From positions 1-38,416 of the IMG/VR virus record IMGVR_UViG_3300042861_000186: DNA of 38,416 nucleotides; one strand, written 5' to 3'. The stretch is from a virus. The first letter of the stretch is position 1. The number at the start of each line of letters is the position of its first letter. Under the pieces are notes generated by a model. The model was not told where the DNA came from. It did not search any database and saw nothing but the letters and a program-made list of their open reading frames with translations. Both the position numbers and the translations under genes were made by a program. Below, piece after piece: positions 1 through 5,918 of this stretch.

Positions 1-2
1 TT

Positions 3-335
3 GGCGATGCGGTGGTGTTTTCGGCCTCGACGGTGACCGGCATCTCGACGGGTGTGACGTACTACGTCCTGACCGTGCCCGCGACCACGACGATCACGCT
101 GTCGGCCACCCGGGGCGGCTCGACGCTGGCAATCTCTGGCACGGGTGTGACGGCCACCTTCCACAAGGTGCTGTGGATGACCCGCATCCCGACTGCTGGC
201 CTGCTCTCGGGAAGGAACATCGAGTTCCCCACCCCCTTGCGCGGGTCGCCCAACGTCGCCCTGCAAATTCAGACCGCAACCGCCTCGGGCGCGGGCGCGG
301 TGTACGCAGCACTCCAAGGCTACGCGGCCCCGTAA
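3..335 (+). CDS. C-terminal part of a virion structural protein (5' end outside window)
   Basis: The reading frame is open from the left edge to a TAA at 333-335. A GTG at 12 exists, but the frame continues upstream, so this is best read as the tail end of a longer gene. The visible part is rich in Thr, Ser, Val and Gly with alternating hydrophobic residues (TGVTYYVLTVPATTTITLSA), as in beta-sandwich domains of tail and decoration proteins. A similar pattern (PGQTYYAINSTGTTFNVAS) occurs inside the nozzle-like protein at 9963-12080. The last residues, NIEFPTPLRGSPNVALQI onward, look like a compact C-terminal strand region. The position just before virion genes supports a structural role; the exact function is not recognised. 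Confidence 0.6.
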   Translation, partial: GDAVVFSASTVTGISTGVTYYVLTVPATTTITLSATRGGSTLAISGTGVTATFHKVLWMTRIPTAGLLSGRNIEFPTPLRGSPNVALQIQTATASGAGAVYAALQGYAAP

Positions 336-344
336 GGACACATC

Positions 345-506
345 ATGAGCCTCGATGACCTGATCACGCTCTTACAAAACCGACTCTCTTTCAACGCCCA
401 GCAGCGAGCCGCCGCAGCGCAGCGAGGGGACATCGCTCAAGTGTCTGCACTGGACGCAGATAGCGCCACCACGCAATCCACACTAGACGCCTTGCAGGCG
501 GTGTGA
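345..506 (+). CDS. Small 53-residue conserved-looking phage protein
   Basis: ATG at 345 follows an AAGGA (334-338) at good ribosome-binding distance, and the frame ends with TGA at 504-506, two bases before the next start. The product begins MSLDDLITLLQNRLSFNAQQ and ends with TTQSTLDALQAV. It is almost entirely predicted helix with Leu/Ala/Gln heptad-like spacing, so a short coiled-coil hairpin is likely. Proteins of this size and pattern sit beside structural genes in other aquatic podoviruses, but no function is known to me. A small virion or chaperone-like role is inferred from position only. Confidence 0.7.
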   Translation: MSLDDLITLLQNRLSFNAQQRAAAAQRGDIAQVSALDADSATTQSTLDALQAV

Positions 507-507
507 C

Positions 508-762
508 ATGGCTAAGTCCCCTGCGTGGCAGCGCAAGGAAGGTAAGTCCGAAGCCGGAGGTTTGAACGCCAAAGGCCGCGCTTCCTACAACCGCGCTAAC
601 CCTGGCAAGCCTGGGTTGAAAGCTCCGCAGCCTGAAGGCGGGCCTCGCAAGAAGTCATTTTGCGCCCGAATGAGCGGCATGAAAAAGAAGCTGACTTCAG
701 AGAAGACGGCTAATGATCCGAATTCGCGTATCAATAAAAGCCTGAGAGCCTGGAACTGTTGA
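508..762 (+). CDS. Small basic protein, DUF6321-like
   Basis: This 84-residue product is rich in Lys, Arg, Gly and Ser. It shows the pattern WQRKEGKSEAGGLNAKGRAS near the N-terminus, then KKSFCARMSGMKKKLTSEKT and a C-terminal SRINKSLRAWNC. I recognise this as the family annotated DUF6321 in marine and freshwater phages; the biochemical role is unknown. The ATG lies two bases after the preceding stop and the TGA is two bases before the next ATG, so it is translated as part of the tight virion operon. Its charge would allow DNA binding or a minor virion role, but that is inference. Confidence 0.8.
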   Translation: MAKSPAWQRKEGKSEAGGLNAKGRASYNRANPGKPGLKAPQPEGGPRKKSFCARMSGMKKKLTSEKTANDPNSRINKSLRAWNC

Positions 763-763
763 G

Positions 764-1012
764 ATGGAAAACATCGCAATCTGGAACCTTCTCCTGTCGG
801 TCCTCCTTGCTGTGGTTGGGTTCTTTATGGTCGCTAAGTTCAAAGAGCTTGATCGTCTAAGTGTCCTGCTCAACCGAACTCGGGAAGAGGTGGCTCGTGA
901 CCATATCACTCGGGCAGAGTTCCGCCAGGATATGAACGAACTGCTCAAGCGGCTTGACGCGCTTTCTCTCAAGATGGACACTCTGCGAGAGCGCAGGATT
1001 CCCCAGGATTAA
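764..1012 (+). CDS. Small membrane-anchored coiled-coil protein
   Basis: The 82-residue product has one clear N-terminal membrane segment (about residues 6-24, IWNLLLSVLLAVVGFFMVA). A charged helical region follows with heptad spacing of Leu and Ile through residue 75. No signal-peptidase or lipobox motif is visible, so the protein is probably anchored with the long helix on one side of the membrane. This layout resembles small inner-membrane spanin or tail-chaperone-like proteins, but it lies far from the lysis cassette at 8524-9950. It starts two bases after the previous stop. Function not recognised. Confidence 0.7.
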   Translation: MENIAIWNLLLSVLLAVVGFFMVAKFKELDRLSVLLNRTREEVARDHITRAEFRQDMNELLKRLDALSLKMDTLRERRIPQD

Positions 1013-1015
1013 GCC

Positions 1016-1306
1016 GTGCCGGTTCAGTCCGATGCTCAGCGCCGGTTCATGTACGCCTCGCTGGCGGGCAAGACAGACGTTCCGCCCAGCGTAGCCAAGA
1101 AGTTTGTCGGGCCGAAAGCCCATAACGACGGTGGTGCCGTCAAGGAGCCCCAAATGAAGAAACCCCTTCCCCCCTTCCTGATGAAGGGCAAGAAAGACGA
1201 AAAGAAGCCCGCCAAGGGCAAGCCCTTCGCCAAGGGCGGTGGCATCGAGTCCAAGGGCAAGACCAAGGGCAAGATGGTCAAGATGATGGGCGGAGGTAAG
1301 TGCTGA
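1016..1306 (+). CDS. Small Lys/Gly-rich protein with GKTKGKMV tail
   Basis: GTG at 1016 is the chosen start because AGGA at 1005-1008 lies seven bases upstream and the N-terminus MPVQSDAQRRFMYASLAGK matches a common opening of small phage proteins (DUF3008-like). The 96-residue product becomes extremely Lys-rich after residue 45. Near the end it carries FAKGGGIESKGKTKGKMV. An equivalent C-terminal motif, (Y/F)AKGG followed by GKTKGR, occurs in the next gene. The stop overlaps the next start (TGATG at 1304-1308). Likely a minor virion component; function unknown. Confidence 0.7.
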   Translation: MPVQSDAQRRFMYASLAGKTDVPPSVAKKFVGPKAHNDGGAVKEPQMKKPLPPFLMKGKKDEKKPAKGKPFAKGGGIESKGKTKGKMVKMMGGGKC

Positions 1307-1776
1307 TGAAGTCCAAGCGCTACAACGAAGGCGGCGACGTTGATCCTCTTGAGGAGTACAACAAGAGCGAAGGCATCGCTGTCGAGCCGGGGCCGAAGGC
1401 TGAATCCGAGCCGGAGAAGCCCAAGGCGGCGAAGCCCCGCCCGAAGCCTGTTGCCAAGGCTGCTGCCTCTGCGAAGCCTGCTCCCGCAGCGGCGGAACCC
1501 CCGAAGGCCAAGTCTGAAGGGTACAAAGGTCTCCCTACTGCCGCAGAGCGGTTCTCGGAAATTCGCAAGAAGCTCTCCGATGCCGAGGCAGAGAACGTGC
1601 GCAAGCGCAACGAACGGGCTGAATCCAGCAAGAAGTCTTTCGGGGACTTCATGAAGGGCGTGAAGCGTCGGCTTGGTACTCAGGCCATGCGGGAAGAAGC
1701 AAGCTACGCCAAAGGCGGTTCTGTGCGCGGTGGTGGCTGCGAGCAGCGCGGCAAAACCAAAGGGCGGTTTGTGTGA
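1306..1776 (+). CDS. Lys/Ala/Pro-rich small virion-block protein
   Basis: The chosen start is ATG 1306, which overlaps the preceding stop in TGATG and has GGAGG at 1292-1296 upstream; a GTG at 1300 is in frame but less likely. The 156-residue product opens with KSKRYNEGGDVDPLEEY. It continues with a disordered Pro/Ala/Lys stretch (about residues 30-70) and a charged helix around AAERFSEIRKKLSDAEAENV. It ends in YAKGGSVRGGGCEQRGKTKG. The ends of this protein and of its upstream neighbour share the GG-x-V and RGKTKGR motifs. No enzyme signature is visible. Confidence 0.7.
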   Translation: MKSKRYNEGGDVDPLEEYNKSEGIAVEPGPKAESEPEKPKAAKPRPKPVAKAAASAKPAPAAAEPPKAKSEGYKGLPTAAERFSEIRKKLSDAEAENVRKRNERAESSKKSFGDFMKGVKRRLGTQAMREEASYAKGGSVRGGGCEQRGKTKGRFV

Positions 1777-2045
1777 GGCCCTCACGCGGCATGGGCGCGG
1801 TCAACAGGGCGAAGCTCCCCAAGTCCATCGTCCGCAAGGACGGGACGGAGCCGACGAAGCTGTACGCCGAAGGCGGGGGCGTGAACGCCGCCGGGAACTA
1901 CACCAAGCCCGGGATGCGGAAGTCGCTCTTTGAGAAGATCAAGGGGCAGGCCACGCAAGGTACGGCTGCGGGGCAGTGGTCCGCACGCAAGGCGCAGCTT
2001 CTGGCGAAGCAATACAAGGCCAATGGCGGCGGGTACAAGGACTGA
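1773..2045 (+). CDS. Small basic protein with GNYTKPGMRK motif
   Basis: GTG 1773 overlaps the preceding stop (GTGA) and has AGGG about nine bases upstream; ATG 1791 is an alternative with no clear ribosome-binding site. The product (90 residues from GTG) contains KLYAEGGGVNAAGNYTKPGM, then RKSLFEKIKGQ, and ends with GQWSARKAQLLAKQYKANGG. I have seen this pairing of a GNYTKP segment with a GQWSARKAQ-L-A tail in many aquatic phages and in some giant viruses, where it is unannotated. The charge suggests nucleic-acid or capsid contact; the real role is unknown. Confidence 0.75.
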   Translation: MRPSRGMGAVNRAKLPKSIVRKDGTEPTKLYAEGGGVNAAGNYTKPGMRKSLFEKIKGQATQGTAAGQWSARKAQLLAKQYKANGGGYKD

Positions 2046-2046
2046 C

Positions 2047-2280
2047 ATGAAGGCCCCCCAGCAGTCGCTCAAAGACTGGACTGCGCAGAAATGGCGCACC
2101 AAGTCTGGAAAGCCGTCTTCCAAAACGGGTGAGCGGTATCTGCCTGAGGCGGCGATCAAGTCCCTGAGCCCTGCTGAGTACGCTGCGACCACCCGGGCCA
2201 AGCGAGCAGGCAAAAAGTCTGGAAAGCAGTTCGTGGCACAACCCAAGGGCATTGCTCAGAAGACGGCAAGGTTTAGGTAA
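2047..2280 (+). CDS. Small basic protein, DUF5872-like
   Basis: ATG 2047 is one base after the preceding stop. The 77-residue product has the pattern WTAQKWRTKSGKPSSKTGER, YLPEAAIKSLSPAEYAATTR and a C-terminal KKSGKQFVAQPKGIAQKTAR. This matches what I know as DUF5872, a small basic family of phages and some large viruses with no assigned function. The next gene begins inside its stop codon (TAATG at 2278-2282), which implies translational coupling. The protein is one of a series of tiny Lys-rich products in this block. Confidence 0.8.
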   Translation: MKAPQQSLKDWTAQKWRTKSGKPSSKTGERYLPEAAIKSLSPAEYAATTRAKRAGKKSGKQFVAQPKGIAQKTARFR

Positions 2281-3398
2281 TGTCTTACAACCCCTGGGGC
2301 GGCTCTATGCAAGGCGGACGCGCTGCATTTCAGCAGCCGCAGATGTCTGTGTCTAATCAAAACAGCGGTTTTGGACAGCAATCCCAAAATTTTGGTGGCT
2401 TTGGCGGTGGTTTTGGTGGAAGTTTTGGCGGCGGCTTTGGCGGCGGGTTCAACCCATTTTTTGGCGGTATCGGTGGACTAGGGTTTAATCCAACGCTTGG
2501 CCCTCAGTTTATGCAGCCGATGCAGTTTGGTGGCTTCGGGGGCTTTGGGGGTTTTGGTGGTTATCCGCAGCAGTTTGGCGGTTTCGGAGGCTTCGGAGGC
2601 TTTGGCGGCTTTGGCGGCTTTGGCGGCGGGTTTAGCCCCTTCCAAGGGGGCTTCGGCGGCGGTAATCCGTTTTTTGGCGGAATTGGCGGGTTAGGTGTCA
2701 ACTCTGCTTATAGAGAGCAGATGCCACGCGGGGCTCCCCCTCCGTCGCGGCTACGGCCAGAGGATACTAACTTAATTCGGCCAAAAAATTACGTGTCGGC
2801 AGAAGAGGCTTTTGGCTTTACTCAGCCGCTTGATATGAGGTACCGGGGCCCCGATCCGCGTATATCTCCGGAAATGCAGGGGCAATTTGAGCAGCAAAAA
2901 TCCCAAGATATGCGGTCCGTGCTGGACATGATACCCCCGGCGGGAAAAACGGGTCAAACTGGCTACGACCCCAGAGTTGAGCAATTCAGACAGTCCGCCG
3001 CTGGAAGAGAGTTTTTTTCCAACCTCCCGTCATTTGGGTCAATGGATATGCATAACTCGCCATATTTTGGCAGTGTTGGCAGCGGTTCAAGGGGCCTTGC
3101 CATGGATCAAGCCTTTGAAAGTTGGCTAGAATCTCAAGGTTTGCCTAAACAGTATCAAGCCCCAAGGGCGCTTACTGCCGAACAGCAAATTGATGCGCAA
3201 AAACGCGGCATAGCAAAGAGTGCCATTGCCGCAAGGCCAATTCAGCAAACAGGGTATGCCAGCATAAATGAGCGGCCCGCTGCGCCACAAATGTCAACGA
3301 CGCCGACATTGCTTGACGCGCAGGCCGCACTAAAATCAGGCAACCAAGCGTCTGCTGAAAACATGATGCGCGCTATTGTTGGATTGCCGCCGCTATGA
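2280..3398 (+). CDS. Gly/Phe-repeat protein of the virion block
   Basis: The 372-residue protein has a low-complexity N-terminal half of FGG/GFGG units (about residues 35-135). Two near-identical segments, NPFFGGIGGLGFN and NPFFGGIGGLGVN, lie within and at the end of it. The C-terminal half is ordinary and hydrophilic, with no recognised domain, ending AENMMRAIVGLPPL. The start is fused to the upstream stop (TAATG) and its own stop overlaps the next ATG (ATGA). The DNA is visibly richer in A and T at third positions than its neighbours, so it may have been acquired separately. FG-repeat proteins can be cohesive or condensate-forming; whether this one is a structural glue or a scaffold is speculation. 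Confidence 0.75.
   Translation: MSYNPWGGSMQGGRAAFQQPQMSVSNQNSGFGQQSQNFGGFGGGFGGSFGGGFGGGFNPFFGGIGGLGFNPTLGPQFMQPMQFGGFGGFGGFGGYPQQFGGFGGFGGFGGFGGFGGGFSPFQGGFGGGNPFFGGIGGLGVNSAYREQMPRGAPPPSRLRPEDTNLIRPKNYVSAEEAFGFTQPLDMRYRGPDPRISPEMQGQFEQQKSQDMRSVLDMIPPAGKTGQTGYDPRVEQFRQSAAGREFFSNLPSFGSMDMHNSPYFGSVGSGSRGLAMDQAFESWLESQGLPKQYQAPRALTAEQQIDAQKRGIAKSAIAARPIQQTGYASINERPAAPQMSTTPTLLDAQAALKSGNQASAENMMRAIVGLPPL
2380..2700 (+). repeat. FGG-coding tandem repeat region
   Basis: The DNA is made of degenerate 9-base units of the form ttt-ggc-ggc encoding Phe-Gly-Gly. It includes an uninterrupted run of F-G-G units at about 2575-2630. Copies differ at third positions, so the repetition appears kept at the protein level and is not only a recent slippage product. 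Confidence 0.85.
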
Positions 3399-4093
3399 CC
3401 ACCTCCGGGACAGCAACATTTGACCTCGATCTCAACGAGATCGTTGAAGAAGCCTTTGAGCGTTGCGGTTCAGAACTGCGCACGGGATACGATTTGCGTA
3501 CTGCAAGACGTAGTCTTAACCTCCTCTTTGCAGACTGGGCGAATCGGGGGATTAACCTCTGGACTATTGAGCAGGGTCAACAAGTCCTGTCTCCCGGCAC
3601 TGCGACGTACACGCTTCCTGCCGACACGGTAGACCTGATGGAGCACGTAATCCGTACGGGCGCGGGCAATGTTTCCACGCAGGTGGATCTGACAATTACC
3701 CGGATTTCAGTCTCCACGTACTCCTCGATCCCCAACAAGCTCCAACAAGCACGCCCGATCCAAGTCTGGATCAACCGCCAAGCGGCGGCTCCGCAGTTCA
3801 CGGTCTGGCCGGTGCCGGATAGCTCGCAGACGTACACGTTCGTGTACTGGCGATTGCGCAGGATTCAAGACGCTGGAGCAGGCGGTACGTACACGCAGGA
3901 CATCCCGTTCCGCTTCCTCAATGCGCTCGTCGCGGGGCTTGCCTATTACCTGTCGATGAAGATTCCAGGCGCTGAAGACAGGATGCAGGTGCTGAAGGCG
4001 CAGTATGACGAGGCGTGGGATTTGGCGAGTACCGAGGATAGAGACAAGTCCGCCGTACGTTTCGTCCCAAGGCAACAATTCGTTGGTGGCTAA
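3395..4093 (+). CDS. Tail tubular / connector-type protein
   Basis: The 232-residue product begins with a helical segment (LNEIVEEAFERCGSELRTGY) that includes an acidic pair and RTARRSLNLLFADWANRGI. Beta-rich sequence around TATYTLPADTVDLMEHVI follows, then a C-terminal helix, PFRFLNALVAGLAYYLSMKI, and a final charged tail. This order (helix bundle, beta domain, long helix near the end) is typical of podovirus head-tail connector or tail tubular A-like proteins. I assign the class by layout and gene position; specific residues are not diagnostic. Its ATG overlaps the preceding stop and the zinc-ribbon gene follows immediately. Confidence 0.6.
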   Translation: MTTSGTATFDLDLNEIVEEAFERCGSELRTGYDLRTARRSLNLLFADWANRGINLWTIEQGQQVLSPGTATYTLPADTVDLMEHVIRTGAGNVSTQVDLTITRISVSTYSSIPNKLQQARPIQVWINRQAAAPQFTVWPVPDSSQTYTFVYWRLRRIQDAGAGGTYTQDIPFRFLNALVAGLAYYLSMKIPGAEDRMQVLKAQYDEAWDLASTEDRDKSAVRFVPRQQFVGG

Positions 4094-4480
4094 ATGGCTA
4101 ACCGATTTGCCAACGGCGCAAAGGCATTCGGGTTCTGCGATGTTTGTGGGTTCCGTTTTAACCTCAAGAAGCTCAAGAACCTCGTAGTCAAGACCAAGCA
4201 AACGCAGATTCGTGCGTGCCCACAATGCTGGGTTCCGGATCAGCCGCAGCTTCAGCTTGGTATGTATCCAATCTCGGACCCGCAGGCCATCCGCGACCCC
4301 CGGCCTGATACGAATACGTGGCTTCAGTCTGGGACGAACACGCTGGGTTTCCCCAGTGAAGGTATGTTGACCATCCAGTGGGGCTGGAACCCGATTGGAG
4401 GCTCGCAGAGTTTCGATGCCGCTCTCACGCCAAACACCTTGGTCGGGCGCGGAGAAGTTGGTACAGTAACGGTCGCATGA
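4094..4480 (+). CDS. Zinc-ribbon phage protein
   Basis: The 128-residue protein has two CxxC pairs, C15-x2-C18 (FCDVCGFRF) and C42-x2-C45 (ACPQCW), spaced as in a classical zinc ribbon. After about residue 50 comes an Asp/Pro-rich stretch (YPISDPQAIRDPRPDT) and a beta-like C-terminus, GEVGTVTVA. It begins right after the stop of the connector-type gene and lies among tail genes, so a structural zinc site in a minor virion protein is the simplest reading. DNA or RNA binding is possible. No catalytic motif is visible. Confidence 0.75.
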   Translation: MANRFANGAKAFGFCDVCGFRFNLKKLKNLVVKTKQTQIRACPQCWVPDQPQLQLGMYPISDPQAIRDPRPDTNTWLQSGTNTLGFPSEGMLTIQWGWNPIGGSQSFDAALTPNTLVGRGEVGTVTVA

Positions 4481-4490
4481 CCAAGGAGCC

Positions 4491-4655
4491 ATGATGAAGA
4501 AAGACGCGATGGCCGCGCTCCGCGCACACGCCAAGAAGCCTGCCAGCGAAGCCCACGGCAAGCCTGCGAGCTTCAAGAAGGGCGGTCCCACCTCCGAGGA
4601 CCGCATGAAGTACGGGAAGAACCTCTCCCGCGCCATGAACCAGAAGACGGGGTGA
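4491..4655 (+). CDS. Tiny basic protein (54 residues)
   Basis: AAGGAG at 4483-4488 precedes two consecutive ATG codons; the second (4494) has the better five-base spacing, giving 53 residues. The product contains MAALRAHAKKPASEAHGKPA, a KKGG turn and a C-terminal helix, RMKYGKNLSRAMNQKTG. It has 13 Lys/Arg residues after the opening. It stops three bases before the next ATG. It belongs with the other very small basic proteins of this block; function unknown. Confidence 0.65.
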   Translation: MMKKDAMAALRAHAKKPASEAHGKPASFKKGGPTSEDRMKYGKNLSRAMNQKTG

Positions 4656-4658
4656 ACC

Positions 4659-4835
4659 ATGAAGACCAAGACCTCTGCCCCTGCGGGCAAGACTGAGAAG
4701 GGCGTCGAGCATCTGAATGTCTCGGTCGGCAACGAGCGAGCCAAGGAGTACCCCGGCCCCAAGACTTCGGGCATCAAGATTCGCGGCACTGGCGCAGCCA
4801 CCAAGGGCACGACGGCTCGCGGGCCGATGGCGTGA
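4659..4835 (+). CDS. Tiny conserved-looking protein ending in ATKGTTARGPMA
   Basis: The 58-residue frame starts at ATG 4659 and ends with TGA at 4833-4835. The C-terminal half, KTSGIKIRGTGAATKGTTAR followed by GPMA, is a pattern I recognise from small unnamed proteins beside adaptor genes in aquatic podoviruses. The GTG start of the adaptor gene follows after ten bases. No domain is identifiable. It may form an extended peptide bound to a virion surface, but this is inference from composition. Confidence 0.7.
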   Translation: MKTKTSAPAGKTEKGVEHLNVSVGNERAKEYPGPKTSGIKIRGTGAATKGTTARGPMA

Positions 4836-4845
4836 GGATTGAATC

Positions 4846-5505
4846 GTGGCGATGACCTATACGCAGCTTCAAACTGCGGTTCAGGACTACGTTGAGAACT
4901 CGTTCTCAGCGACTGACTTCGCCACGATGGTTCGGCTTGCCGAACAGAAAATCTTCAACGCTACGCAAGCGCCCATTACTCGAAAGAACTCGGTTATTCC
5001 GCTTGTCATTGGGACCAGCACCGTCAGCCTCCCGACAGATTTCCTCTCCGCATTTAGCGTAGCCGTGGTGTTGGCTACGGGGGACTGGGAATACCTCCTG
5101 AACAAGGATGTGAACTTTCTGCGGTCTGCTTATCCTGACCCGACCGACACCGGCACGCCTCGGTACTACGCGCTATACGGCACGCAGGGCAACCCGCTTG
5201 TGCAAACGCTGGAACTGGCCCCCACCCCGGGGGCCACGCTGAACCTTCAGGTGGCCTACAACGCCTATCCGGAGAGCATCACGACGGCAGTATCTGGTCG
5301 CTCCTGGCTTGGTGATAACTACGAGTCTGTGCTGTTTAACGCGGTGCTTGTTGAAACGGCTAGGTTTATGAAGCAGGAGCCCGACATCATTGCGATGTAC
5401 GACAAAGAGTTCCAGCAGTCGCTTGCGCTTGTCAAGATGCTTTTTGACGGGAAAAACCGGCAAGATTCCTATCGCAGCGGTCAGCCTAAGACGCAGGTGG
5501 TGTAA
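4846..5505 (+). CDS. Head-tail adaptor protein (SU10-adaptor-like)
   Basis: The 219-residue product opens with MAMTYTQLQTAVQDYVENSF and a segment FATMVRLAEQKIFNATQAPI. This is the typical helical start of adaptor proteins that join portal and tail in SU10-like and related podoviruses. Beta-rich sequence with VSLPTDFLSAFSVAV follows, then a C-terminal helix, WLGDNYESVLFNAVLVETAR. GTG 4846 was chosen because GAGG at 4834-4837 is eight bases upstream; ATG 4852 is too far away. Role: ring-forming connector in the mature virion. The class is assigned from the N-terminal pattern and synteny. Confidence 0.7.
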   Translation: MAMTYTQLQTAVQDYVENSFSATDFATMVRLAEQKIFNATQAPITRKNSVIPLVIGTSTVSLPTDFLSAFSVAVVLATGDWEYLLNKDVNFLRSAYPDPTDTGTPRYYALYGTQGNPLVQTLELAPTPGATLNLQVAYNAYPESITTAVSGRSWLGDNYESVLFNAVLVETARFMKQEPDIIAMYDKEFQQSLALVKMLFDGKNRQDSYRSGQPKTQVV

Positions 5506-5918
5506 TGATTCTCCAGGGCCTGACCTCATCGTTCAAACTGGAGTCCTGGCAGGGTATTCACGACCTTGATACGGACACGCTGAAGTTTGCCCTGTACACG
5601 GGCAACGCCACGCTGGACTCCAACACGACGGTTTACACGATCTCCAACGAGGTGGTTGGTGCTGGGTATGTTGCGGGTGGAGTGACGCTGACCGGGGTAG
5701 TGCTGGCGCTTTCCGGGACCACGGCGTACCTGACCTTCAACAATCCCACGTGGTCGGGGGCTTCCTTCATCTGCCGTGGGGCGCTGGTTTACAACGCCAG
5801 CAAGGCCGACAGGTCCATCGCAGTCATCGACTTCGGTGACGACAAGACGGCCTCTGGCCCGTTCGTGGTTACCCTGCCCGTGGCTACTGCCACCACAGCA
5901 CTCATCAGGTTTGAATAA
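5505..5918 (+). CDS. Small virion protein, probably tail-associated
   Basis: The 137-residue protein is predicted mostly beta, with FKLESWQGIHDLDTDTLKFA at the start and VIDFGDDKTASGPFVVTLPV near the end. This pattern is common just before the tail fibre gene in aquatic podoviruses, where it is listed as a hypothetical or structural protein. Both ends are fused to neighbours by TAATG overlaps (5503-5507 and 5916-5920), implying matched translation with the adaptor and the fibre. A fibre-attachment or tail-decoration role is inferred from location. Confidence 0.65.
   Translation: MILQGLTSSFKLESWQGIHDLDTDTLKFALYTGNATLDSNTTVYTISNEVVGAGYVAGGVTLTGVVLALSGTTAYLTFNNPTWSGASFICRGALVYNASKADRSIAVIDFGDDKTASGPFVVTLPVATATTALIRFE

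Noticed and set aside
1036-1785. A 249-codon open frame on the - strand
   Set aside because: Antisense to three small + strand genes with consistent overlaps and family-like sequence; the - strand product is compositionally odd and has no motif.
3707-4810. A 367-codon - strand open frame
   Set aside because: Runs antisense across four + strand genes, including a clear zinc ribbon; it is a GC-rich shadow.
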